From NCBI RefSeq assembly GCF_018343515.1, contig NZ_JAGYPD010000001.1, positions 124,001 through 188,000 on the forward strand: a stretch of 64,000 bases of DNA. The letters are read 5' to 3'. The notes under the pieces are model-generated. The model was not told where the DNA came from. It worked only from the letters and a program-made list of their open reading frames with translations, and ran no database searches. Made by a program: the position numbers and the translations under genes. Below, piece by piece: positions 18,029 through 26,412 of this stretch (position 1 is the first letter of the stretch; the number at the start of each line of letters is the position of its first letter). The stretch comes from Bacillus sp. FJAT-50079 (GTDB lineage: Bacteria; Bacillota; Bacilli; Bacillales; Bacillaceae_C).

Positions 18029-19756
18029 TCAGACTTCTGTATTAACCGTTATTCTTGCAATAGTTCCCTTATCGATATTACTTTCTATCGTTAACCCAAA
18101 ATCATTCCCATAGTAAAGTTTTATTCTATTATCAATATTTTTAAGTGCATACCCTTTATCAATACTTATGATTTGTTTGTAGTCGAACCCCACACCATTG
18201 TCAATTACTTCTAAAGTTATTATACTTTTTGACTTCTTTCCAACAATCTTCAGATCCTTCCTCCCCTCTTTCATCGCTAAACCATGTATGATAGCATTCT
18301 CGACTAACGGCTGAATAAGCAGTTTAATTATTTTTTCATTTACAATATGTGGGTCAATATCAATAGATATGTTTATTTTACCGCCGTATCTTACATTCAT
18401 TATTTCTAGATATCTTTTTATCTGCTCAATTTCGTTATGGATGGTAGTAATGAAATCACCATTATTTAATACTAACCTAAAATATTCGGACATACTTAGT
18501 GCCATTTTTGCTACGGGTTTTGCATTATATTTTTCTGACATTAAATACATTGAATTTAATGTATTATACAAGAAATGTGGATTAATATTGTTTTGTAAAT
18601 TTAATAATTGAACTTCCTTGGTTTTCAACCTTGATTCATATAATTTAATTATCAGCTTGTTATTCCTGTTATATAAAGTAATTAATTTATTGCCTATTCT
18701 TCCTATCTCATCTTCAATATCAAAAGATAACCGGTCAATTTTCCCATTACCCGATTCCATTTTTTTAGTTACTCTTTTTAAAATATTCAACTGGTGTGTT
18801 ATTCTATTTGTAATAAAAGATGAACTAATTAATGCTAGAATAAAAGAAAAGGCAATTAAAATTATGGTAATATTGCGATGATTAATTGTACTGCTTATTA
18901 AACTTTTATAGGGCATAATACTTACTATTTTCCAATTAGTCTTGGAATTAGTTTTATAATTAATGATATATTGCTTTCCATCAATCTCCTTTTTTATTAA
19001 ACCTTCTTTGTTTAAACCCGAGAGTATATTATCCAGTTGCCCTTTTGTGAACATTCCACTGTCTTTGTTATAATAAACTTGCATATCTTGCCCAGCAACA
19101 ACAATATTTCCATCTGTTATTATATCTCCGAACATTTTTTTAAAAACCCTATCATCAAAACTTATGAGTAGAATTCCAATACTTCGAAATGTATTTATGT
19201 CGTTAATTGTTTTACCATAACTTATGGAGTTCATATCCCTGATTAAATTAATATCATCTTCTATATATAAAGAGCCTCTCCCCTTATTCCATCTTATCTT
19301 CTGAAATGTATGTGTATTTTTTAATTCACCATAAATTTCATCTGTATATTTGATATGCCCATTATTTTTAATAATATATTCAATATTTTCATTTCCTAAG
19401 TATATTCCGTTTATATATTCCTTATTGTTAATCACATTTATTAATAGATCCCTTGTTGCTATTTGTAAATTGTAAGATTCTTGAGTTTTCTGTTTTAAAA
19501 AGTCCTGGACATAACCGGCACCCAGAAGCATATTACCAATGCTTTCAATATCCACGATAAATGTATTTGTATTCCAATCCGCAATTTCCAAAAAATTAGT
19601 AGTCGTAGTTGAAACCTGTTTTTCTGCTACATGACTAAAATAAAAGAAGCTAAAAATAGTTAAAATTGATAGAGGTATCAACGATGACAAGGTAGCTAGC
19701 AAAAAGATTTTAACGTTTATCGACTTTGATTTATAATAGAATTTTAAAAATTTCAT
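18029..19756 (-). CDS. Second YesM-type sensor histidine kinase
   Basis: Two membrane helices (about residues 18-42 and 290-312) flank a Cache-like extracellular domain; HAMP follows (THQLNILKRVTKKMESGNG), then the acceptor box INPHFLYNTLNSMY, N box (IKLLIQPLVENAIIHG) and G box (EVIDNGVGFD). 575 aa from ATG 19756, which has GAAGGT eight bases upstream; a TTG at 19765 also opens the frame. Its codons are more AT-rich than those of the neighbouring enzymes. Partner of the regulator at 16465. Confidence 0.91.
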   Translation of the reverse strand: MKFLKFYYKSKSINVKIFLLATLSSLIPLSILTIFSFFYFSHVAEKQVSTTTTNFLEIADWNTNTFIVDIESIGNMLLGAGYVQDFLKQKTQESYNLQIATRDLLINVINNKEYINGIYLGNENIEYIIKNNGHIKYTDEIYGELKNTHTFQKIRWNKGRGSLYIEDDINLIRDMNSISYGKTINDINTFRSIGILLISFDDRVFKKMFGDIITDGNIVVAGQDMQVYYNKDSGMFTKGQLDNILSGLNKEGLIKKEIDGKQYIINYKTNSKTNWKIVSIMPYKSLISSTINHRNITIILIAFSFILALISSSFITNRITHQLNILKRVTKKMESGNGKIDRLSFDIEDEIGRIGNKLITLYNRNNKLIIKLYESRLKTKEVQLLNLQNNINPHFLYNTLNSMYLMSEKYNAKPVAKMALSMSEYFRLVLNNGDFITTIHNEIEQIKRYLEIMNVRYGGKINISIDIDPHIVNEKIIKLLIQPLVENAIIHGLAMKEGRKDLKIVGKKSKSIITLEVIDNGVGFDYKQIISIDKGYALKNIDNRIKLYYGNDFGLTIESNIDKGTIARITVNTEV

Positions 19757-19910
19757 AAACAACAACCTTCGATTGATTTAAAAGTTCTGCTTACCTTTTT
19801 TGTTGTCGCAATAGTGCAGCTGCATTTGCAAAGGTTAATTTATTGTTTTTTTAAAAAATATGGAAGCTTTCCTTCACCCTTCTCGAAGTTTAAGATATCA
19901 CATACTGAGC

Positions 19911-19993
19911 ACCTATACATTGTTTTTTTGTATAGGTCTCTCTTTAAATAAAGCATCCTTTTTCCACGATTTTAACAGAGGAATAGGATGCTT
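19911..19993 (-). terminator. Two hairpins after the GH32 gene
   Basis: AAGCATCCT (19951-19959) pairs with AGGATGCTT (19985-19993), 39 bases past the GH32 stop on the minus strand. A second hairpin, ACCTATACA/TGTATAGGT (19911-19937), has a T-rich loop. Together they would end the GH32 operon before the kinase gene at 19756. Confidence 0.55.
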
Positions 19994-20031
19994 CATAAAG
20001 TCATTACTTAAATTTCATTTATAAGAATTCG

Positions 20032-21429
20032 TTATTTCAAGCTTTTTTCGATAGATGTATTTTTGATTTCTAAATCCCCATCCACCACATGTATGCCTAG
20101 GGATGATCCCGGCTTTGAATACATCCGAACATTTAGAGCAACCCCATCGACATAAAGGGTAGCGATAGTGCCATCAACTATAATTTGAATATTATATTCT
20201 TTATTTCCCTTTAACTGAATGAGTCTTTCCAATCCCTTATCAAAGTATCTGTTCCATGGCTGATTAGGTGTTCTGTCAAAATTCAACTTATTTTCCCCTA
20301 TATTTAACATGTACTCATACGCATCGCCCGTATCGATGTCTTCAAATAATCGAATGCCAATAGATCTGGTTCCGGGAGAAAATTTTATTGTAGCTTCAAA
20401 TTTAAAGAAATCTCCTATATCTTTTGCTAAATGGACTTCTTCACTAGAATCAACGGTAGATAATCTAATGGGCTCATCATTCAATTTTTCCTTATTATCA
20501 AAGGCGTCATAAACACTGTCTGGTATTTTGACTCCTAGCGATCCATCTTCACGCTGATATACTTCATGAACAACAAGTGTGCCTCCCCATTGCCAATTTC
20601 CTAAATCGTCTTCATTCTCTTTAGTTGCGACCCATCCAAAAAGATACCTTTTATCCCCATCGGAGAAAGACCTTGCAGCGTAATAAGCCCTTCCATCAAA
20701 GGCGTCATCAACTGGAGCAACCCATGGTCCGTCAAGTGATTTACTCATTCTATATATTGTTTTGCTTTCATTACTATATTCGGTAATTAGTTGATACCAG
20801 TATTCACCCATTTTGAACATATCTGGCATTTCATGCATTGAATATAAGTTTGGAGCCCACAGGTCACCTTTAAAATCCCAATTATCAAAATCCTTTGAGG
20901 TAAAATAGACCGTGCAACCTGTAAGAACTTTATTCCCTTGGAGCTTTCTAGCACCAAGAATCATAATATATTCCTGAGAGTCATCATCCCAAAAAACAAA
21001 GGGATCTCTCCAATCATCTGGGTCGTATCCTTCTTGGGGTGATACTAGAATTTCATTAGTTTTCTCCCAGTTCAAGAGGTCGGTACTAGTGGCTTTCATC
21101 AATACCTGTGAATCTTTTCCGTACTTCGGATAGTCTCTGTTAAAACCGGTGTACATGGCATGGAAGGTACCATTTGCTTCATAGACACTCCCGGCATAAA
21201 TAAATTGGTCTTGAGCGTCATCTTTACCTTTTTTCAGGGCTTCACCTTTATCTTCGTAATGTACGAAATCAGAAGTCAAGACCAAATCCCAACCAAATGG
21301 TGCGCAAAGCGGCAATGGACCAGGATTTCTTGCATCTCTTTGATGAAATAAGTAGAATTTCCCCTCATAATAGAAGGGCATACAATCTCCAAACCAATAA
21401 CCTTCCGGCTGATAATATAGTTTGTGCAT
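20032..21429 (-). CDS. GH32 family glycoside hydrolase (beta-fructosidase fold)
   Basis: Five-bladed propeller GH32 signatures: nucleophile region YWFGDCMPFYYEGKFYLFH with Asp near residue 15, transition-state motif WRDP (about 140-143), and EMPDMF (Glu near 200) in place of the usual ECPD acid-base motif. The C-terminal part (from about residue 330) is the beta-sandwich typical of GH32 (ATIKFSPGTRSIGIRLFEDI). No signal peptide, so it acts on an imported fructo-oligosaccharide. ATG 21429 has AAAGGA nine bases upstream and is preferred over the in-frame TTG at 21435. WFGD instead of WMNDPNG marks a divergent clade, so the exact linkage (levan-, inulin-type or sucrose-like) cannot be given. Last gene of the importer operon. 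Confidence 0.85.
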   Translation of the reverse strand: MHKLYYQPEGYWFGDCMPFYYEGKFYLFHQRDARNPGPLPLCAPFGWDLVLTSDFVHYEDKGEALKKGKDDAQDQFIYAGSVYEANGTFHAMYTGFNRDYPKYGKDSQVLMKATSTDLLNWEKTNEILVSPQEGYDPDDWRDPFVFWDDDSQEYIMILGARKLQGNKVLTGCTVYFTSKDFDNWDFKGDLWAPNLYSMHEMPDMFKMGEYWYQLITEYSNESKTIYRMSKSLDGPWVAPVDDAFDGRAYYAARSFSDGDKRYLFGWVATKENEDDLGNWQWGGTLVVHEVYQREDGSLGVKIPDSVYDAFDNKEKLNDEPIRLSTVDSSEEVHLAKDIGDFFKFEATIKFSPGTRSIGIRLFEDIDTGDAYEYMLNIGENKLNFDRTPNQPWNRYFDKGLERLIQLKGNKEYNIQIIVDGTIATLYVDGVALNVRMYSKPGSSLGIHVVDGDLEIKNTSIEKSLK

Positions 21430-21497
21430 AAACAATCATCCTTTCAGATAAAATTAATAATCTATTTTTATTTATCATCAATTATTTTATTGACCCC

Positions 21498-22394
21498 TTA
21501 TTTTACAGCTCCAGCAGTCATACCCTTCATCACATGTTTGCTTAGAAAAAAGTAAATAAAATAAGTTGGTAGTACCGTTAGGGTTATCGCCGAATATGTT
21601 TGTCCCCAATCCGTAAGACCATAATTACCTACAAAGTCACGTAATCCTATGGTTACGGTATACATACTTGGATCACTAATAAATGTAAAGGCGAAAATAA
21701 ATTCATTCCATGTAAACACGCCAAACAATGTTGCTACGGTAACTATTATGCTTTTTGACATGGGTAAAATTATGCTGAAGTACATTCTATAAACTGAACA
21801 TCCATCAATAGTAGCCGACTCAATAATTTCATCAGGAATGTTTTTGAAAAAGGCTACGAATAAATATAAAGCAATAGGAAGTCCAAACCCAATTTGAGGA
21901 AGTATGATACTCAGATATGAATTTAGAAAACCAAGTTTGCTGTATATCTGAAACAATGGGATCAAAGCAATTTGCAGAGGTACCATAATTCCTAATAAAA
22001 AGAATAGTAATACCTTATTATTATGTTTAAATCTTAATTTTTCTATAGCGAAGGCAGCCGTTGAACTTAAGAATAAAATTCCTATTACGACTCCTATTAA
22101 AACTATAAAACTATTAAGAAAGTAAACCATAATATTGCTGTTTTGAAATACATTTAAATAGTTACTTAGATTAAAAGATTTCGGCAATGAAAACGGATTG
22201 TTGATTTGAAATTCTTCGAGATTTTTAAAGCTGGACAAAATTACCCAAACGATCGGATAAACGGTAATAATGAGCACGAAAAGGACAGCAATGCTTAACG
22301 GCGCTTTCTTAAATATAGCTTTTGAAAACTTTATCTTTATTGATACTTCATTTGTCTTAGTAGGTGTTGTCATGGCGGTTTTAGGTGTCATCAT
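21498..22394 (-). CDS. CUT1 sugar ABC permease (MalG type)
   Basis: About six membrane helices, EAA loop IESATIDGCSVYRMYFSIILPM (about residues 188-209), MalG-like ending MKGMTAGAVK. 298 aa with a polar N-terminus of about 35 residues. The ATG overlaps the stop of the preceding permease (ATGA), so the two are translationally coupled. Membrane subunit of the importer that supplies the GH32 enzyme. Confidence 0.9.
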   Translation of the reverse strand: MMTPKTAMTTPTKTNEVSIKIKFSKAIFKKAPLSIAVLFVLIITVYPIVWVILSSFKNLEEFQINNPFSLPKSFNLSNYLNVFQNSNIMVYFLNSFIVLIGVVIGILFLSSTAAFAIEKLRFKHNNKVLLFFLLGIMVPLQIALIPLFQIYSKLGFLNSYLSIILPQIGFGLPIALYLFVAFFKNIPDEIIESATIDGCSVYRMYFSIILPMSKSIIVTVATLFGVFTWNEFIFAFTFISDPSMYTVTIGLRDFVGNYGLTDWGQTYSAITLTVLPTYFIYFFLSKHVMKGMTAGAVK

Positions 22395-23278
22395 AGCTTC
22401 TCACCTCTATTTGTCGAAAGTGTCATTACCAATATAACAACTAAGAAGCTCATAACAGCTATAAATACAGCTATTGCACTGCCATATCCATATGATAAAG
22501 AACTAAATGCCTCTTTATACATATACGTAATGGTTAATTCACTTGAAGTGCCGGGTCCACCTTGGGTTAGCAGGTACGGTACATCGAATGCTTTAAGAGA
22601 GCCGTTGAGAACTAGCACAACACAGGTTATAAAGACCGGTTTTATCAATGGTAATTTAATTTTTCTAAATAAACTCCATCCAGAAGCTCCATCAATCTTT
22701 GCTGCCTCTATAATCTCTTCAGGTATTGCAACAAGTGCAGCATAAAAGATAACCATATAAACTCCAGCGTATCTAAATCCTTCCGCAATTGTTCCTGATA
22801 AAAGGGACAGATTTGGATTTGTTAACCATTCAATGTTGTGGAACTCACTATTTATCATTCCTAATAAAGAGTTAAGCAACCCCAGTGGCTCAACTGAATA
22901 AATATTATTAAAAATCTCCACTATTGCCACGCTTGAAATAATAACAGGTGTAAAATATATTGTTTGAAAAAATTCCCTCCCTCTTCGAATTGCAGTTAGT
23001 AAAATTGCCATGAATAGGCCAAAGAATACCTGAATAAAAGTGTTTAATATAGTGAATTTCCCTGTATTCCAAATCGTTTTCCAAAATGTACTATCATGGA
23101 AAAATAACTTTTGATAGTTAGCAAGACCATTGAACTTCATTGGCGTTAACCCATTCCAGTTGAAAAAACTGTATCCTAGCGACCAAATTAAGGGTATAAA
23201 TACCGTAGCTACATATATTAAAATAGCTGGTAACAAAAATATTGATATCGCTGTTTTGTTGCTTAAATGCTTATACAT
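22391..23278 (-). CDS. CUT1 sugar ABC permease (MalF type)
   Basis: About six helices, EAA loop IEAAKIDGASGWSLFRKIKLPL (about residues 188-209) and the LTQGGPGTSSELTITYMYKEAF segment typical of MalF-type partners. 295 aa. It follows the binding-protein gene by 69 bases, a gap that holds an imperfect hairpin possibly lowering permease expression relative to the binding protein. No ATPase gene in the operon. Confidence 0.9.
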   Translation of the reverse strand: MYKHLSNKTAISIFLLPAILIYVATVFIPLIWSLGYSFFNWNGLTPMKFNGLANYQKLFFHDSTFWKTIWNTGKFTILNTFIQVFFGLFMAILLTAIRRGREFFQTIYFTPVIISSVAIVEIFNNIYSVEPLGLLNSLLGMINSEFHNIEWLTNPNLSLLSGTIAEGFRYAGVYMVIFYAALVAIPEEIIEAAKIDGASGWSLFRKIKLPLIKPVFITCVVLVLNGSLKAFDVPYLLTQGGPGTSSELTITYMYKEAFSSLSYGYGSAIAVFIAVMSFLVVILVMTLSTNRGEKL

Positions 23279-23347
23279 AGAATCCTATCCTTAATTTTAA
23301 TTTTAGTTTTTCTCAACCGCCTTTTACAGCAGTTGAATTTTTGTAGC

Positions 23348-24673
23348 TTAATCAATATTAAAGAAGGCAGGAGCATTTTCAGCAATGGTTTTATCTAGTC
23401 TCTTAGCAAACTCTTCTGGAGTGATCATTCCAAGTGCTAATTCATTTGCTGCTACCCCCATTGCTTCGGTGCTTGCAGGATCTAGCTTGTCATCCCATGA
23501 AAGACCACCAAGCAAAACTTTATCTAGATCATTTGAAAAGTCTTCCAACAATTTAGTTGCATCTTCAGGTAATTCACCCTTCAGCGGGGACATAAATCCT
23601 TCAACTAAAGCACTTTGGTGATAATTTTCAACAACATACTTAAAGAAATCTTTTGTAGGTTCGTCAAATGTCTCTGCATTAAAGGCATATGCAAGGCCAG
23701 CAGTTATGGATGTATTTGGACCTTTATTATCATCACTTTCAACGTCAGGTATAAAAAAGTAATCTATTTCTCCATCTGCATATTTCTCCGCAAATTGTGA
23801 TATTTCCCAGCTACCGTTATAATGCATTACGGCTTTACCACCTAAGAATTGGTTGATTGAGTCGGTATAATCTGTATTGCTAAAACCGGTTTGAAAAGCT
23901 TTCATTTGTCCTAAATCATATAAAAAGTTGAGAGATTTCATCCCAATTTCTGAGGTGAGAGATATTTCTCCTGTTTTAAGTTCATCAATAAAATCATAGT
24001 GTGTTAATCTGAGGGGGATATGAGATAAATACCTGATTAACTGCCATCTTTCCTTTCCCGCCACATTAATCGGAGTATAACCGGCATCCTTTAATTTTTG
24101 ACTTATATCCAAGAATTCTTCAAATGTAGTCGGTTCCTCAATACCAAGTTCTTTAAAGGGCTCAGTATAATACCAAAATGCCTCACCGTATCTTCCTTCT
24201 GGCAAAAGATATAAACTTCCATCCTTAAAAGAAAGAAAATCAATAACTGATTCATGATAATTTTCGAATTGCCCAAACTCCCGGAGTGTTGCTTTAATAT
24301 CTACTAATTTGTTTTCTTTTACCAGAGTCTCTGCTATTGGCCCGTTGGGAAGTTTAAAAAAATCTGGCATCTGATTACTAGCAATATACGTTTGCAACTT
24401 TTGAAAGTACTGACTTTGATTAGGTATAGATTCAATTTCCATAGAAAAATTAGGATTTACTTCTTCCTGATATTTTTTAGCTATAGATGTAATTGCCCTA
24501 AAACTATCGCTATTGTCATTTCCGTTAGTCATAAATCGCAGAACCTTCTTTGGCGAATCGTTCAACTCACCTGTGCCACCATTTGAACTCTTGTTACCCA
24601 CTTCATTACTACATCCTATAGCCAACATTAATAAAGCAATTAATATTGCTAAAAAGACAACTATCTTTTTCAT
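23348..24673 (-). CDS. Sugar-binding lipoprotein of the GH32 unit
   Basis: Lipoprotein signal with lipobox AIGC (about residues 18-21), then a family-1 sugar-binding body (LRFMTNGNDNSDSFRAITSIAKKYQEEVNP) including NGSWEISQF, the recurrent ligand-pocket strand of this family. 441 aa. GGGGGG lies just upstream of ATG. First gene of the operon binding protein-MalF-MalG-GH32, probably regulated by the YesMN pair at 16465-19756 and by CcpA through the site at 24709. Confidence 0.88.
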   Translation of the reverse strand: MKKIVVFLAILIALLMLAIGCSNEVGNKSSNGGTGELNDSPKKVLRFMTNGNDNSDSFRAITSIAKKYQEEVNPNFSMEIESIPNQSQYFQKLQTYIASNQMPDFFKLPNGPIAETLVKENKLVDIKATLREFGQFENYHESVIDFLSFKDGSLYLLPEGRYGEAFWYYTEPFKELGIEEPTTFEEFLDISQKLKDAGYTPINVAGKERWQLIRYLSHIPLRLTHYDFIDELKTGEISLTSEIGMKSLNFLYDLGQMKAFQTGFSNTDYTDSINQFLGGKAVMHYNGSWEISQFAEKYADGEIDYFFIPDVESDDNKGPNTSITAGLAYAFNAETFDEPTKDFFKYVVENYHQSALVEGFMSPLKGELPEDATKLLEDFSNDLDKVLLGGLSWDDKLDPASTEAMGVAANELALGMITPEEFAKRLDKTIAENAPAFFNID

Positions 24674-24708
24674 CTTTTCCCCCCTATATCTGTATTTGAC
24701 AGCAAGGA

Positions 24709-24723
24709 TGTACAGCGCTTACA
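24709..24723. promoter_or_regulatory. Possible cre site upstream of the GH32 importer
   Basis: Minus-strand TGTAAGCGCTGTAC (12 of 14 consensus positions; the second arm carries one extra base) lies 36-50 bases upstream of the binding-protein start. Suggests CcpA repression, with lower confidence than the site at 4740. Confidence 0.45.
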
Positions 24724-25226
24724 TCTACCTTTAATTTTAAGGATTAAAATATATTATGTAAGTCTAATATCTTCTTCAAATGTTCAATATTTTGGGATTA
24801 TCCCAAAAATCTGAACTTTACAGAGTGTAAGAAATCTAAATTTGTAATGACGAATCTATTGAAATATCTCTCTTAAGGAGAAACATCTTTATAATTCCCT
24901 TTATACTAAACATAGAATAAACATCATAGAAGCAATTGTTGGCACATAATCTGGTATTCTCCGAGTAGGACCTCCATTTTGAACAGCAGGATAACAAGAA
25001 AAAGTTCTCATATATACAAAGTAATCCAGTTGTAATATATCATTTTTACGTATCTTTTTCTTTGGTTAAAGCGTTGCTCGACTAACTCTCTGTAATATTC
25101 AATAGATTGCAAATTCCCAATTGTTTAGCAATAATTTTTAGTGAAATCAAAAACAGCCTGGTGAAAAATCTCTTTTCACTAGGCCACTCTAACATGGGAA
25201 TCTCGCAAATCTGGAGTATTCAATTG
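24724..25226. other. Non-coding region upstream of the GH32 operon
   Basis: About 500 AT-rich bases with no credible gene. They should hold the promoter and the response-regulator sites of the GH32 operon. An imperfect 12-base-pair hairpin at 25156-25184 (GCCTGGTGAAAA with one G-U) has no T-tract. Nothing else stands out. Confidence 0.4.
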
Positions 25227-25448
25227 TTACACATATAGGCCAAATTTTGTTTTATTTAGCAACATAGTAAAAATAAAAATCAAGATAATCATATAGAGCA
25301 CAGGCAAAGGAAGAAAGCCCAATATTTTTCCTGTTCCAATTAAAGTAAATGCATCATTTATAATCCTTACAGACTGACCCCCGCTATAAATATAGGCAAT
25401 TCCTTGTGCAATATTCGTAGTGGCTATAACAAGAGGACGGACTTTAAC
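25227..25448 (-). pseudogene. Remnant of an RbsC-type sugar permease
   Basis: The last 73 codons of an open frame read KVRPLVIATTNIAQGIAYIYSGG ... FTLIGTGKILGFLPLPVL ... LLNKTKFGLYV, matching the central part of ribose-type (CUT2) permeases from the KMAPFIATL through the KTxFGRYxYAIG motif. The frame stops just where YAIGGN would follow, and the expected Arg of FGR is Leu. Upstream residues of the frame are unrelated and overlap the ykoC terminator. N- and C-terminal two thirds are missing. A decayed copy of a lost importer; the intact CUT2 permease at 45521 is a separate gene. Confidence 0.7.
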
Positions 25449-25524
25449 TCCATGTTTGTTTTTAAACGATTTCCAATGTTGATGGTGATCAAAAAGATAT
25501 GTCGAATTATATTTTTTTATCCAT

Positions 25525-25551
25525 AAAAAACTACCACAGCAAAGCCGTGGT
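25525..25551 (-). terminator. Terminator of the ykoFEDC operon
   Basis: ACCACGGC/GCTGTGGT (one G-U pair) with a three-base loop is followed on the minus strand by TAGTTTTTTA. It lies 67 bases after the ykoC stop. Confidence 0.75.
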
Positions 25552-25617
25552 AAAATCAAAATTATATTCTTTCTTTTTTTCGCGAAAGCCAGTGATCATT
25601 GACTTAACCTCAACAAC

Positions 25618-26412
25618 TTATAAAAATTCTCCAACTGATCGAAAGGTTCCCAGTTTCATAGAAACGAACACGCAAACAAGGAACAAAAAAACCATTATGC
25701 TAAGGAACAGCCAATCTTGCCATTTAACATACAAACGTTTGTAATAGGTTCGGTTACGTGATCCGGTAAATCCTTTTGACTCCATTGCTATCGCGGCCCG
25801 CTCTGCTTTACGGATGGCGCTTGCAAGTAATGGGATCGCATATCTTTTTACCGTTAACAGCTTTGCTTTCATTCCAGTTTCTCGATTCGCTCCCCGTACT
25901 TTGTGAGCATGGCGGATGATGCGGATTTCCTCCGTCAATAATGGTAAAAAGCGATAACCAGCGAGTATTCCGTAAGCCAGTTTTGGCGGCAATTTACATT
26001 GCTGAACAAGGCTTAATATAAATTTCACTGGATCTGTCGTTAGGATAAATAGCATGGACAAGCCAGCAAAGCAAAGCACCCTCATTCCGAGACCTAGGCC
26101 ACTAGAAATGCCATAATTCGTTACATTAATAGGTCCAATTGTTAAATAACTAATCAATTCCGTCCCTTGCGGAGGTTTTGAAAATGCAATGGCTGTCCAA
26201 ACATAACCAAGTGCAACAAATAAAAAAGGAATGAAAATAAGCAGCCATTTGCGAAATTCAACTTTACCGAAAATAAAAGTGACGGCCAAAATAAACAACC
26301 AATATAAAAACGTAGTAACGGGATCGAAAACAATAGAAATGAAAGTGACAAGTACGATGACTGTCAATGCTTTGATGCTTGGATTAAGCGTGTGCAGATG
26401 CAAGTTTTTCAC
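25618..26412 (-). CDS. ykoC: ECF transporter T component (YkoC)
   Basis: Membrane coupling protein of an energy-coupling-factor importer. Five to six predicted helices and the T-component coupling motif with ARG-type helices (HKVRGANRETG near 170 and AIRKAERAAIAMESKGFTGSRNR near 205-227) that dock on the ATPase grooves. 264 aa is normal. The frame begins at GTG 26412, 29 bases inside the ATPase gene; a TTG at 26403 behind GGGGTGA is an alternative start. Last gene of the riboswitch-controlled operon that takes up the thiamine pyrimidine precursor hydroxymethylpyrimidine in Bacillus. Confidence 0.9.
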   Translation of the reverse strand: MKNLHLHTLNPSIKALTVIVLVTFISIVFDPVTTFLYWLFILAVTFIFGKVEFRKWLLIFIPFLFVALGYVWTAIAFSKPPQGTELISYLTIGPINVTNYGISSGLGLGMRVLCFAGLSMLFILTTDPVKFILSLVQQCKLPPKLAYGILAGYRFLPLLTEEIRIIRHAHKVRGANRETGMKAKLLTVKRYAIPLLASAIRKAERAAIAMESKGFTGSRNRTYYKRLYVKWQDWLFLSIMVFLFLVCVFVSMKLGTFRSVGEFL

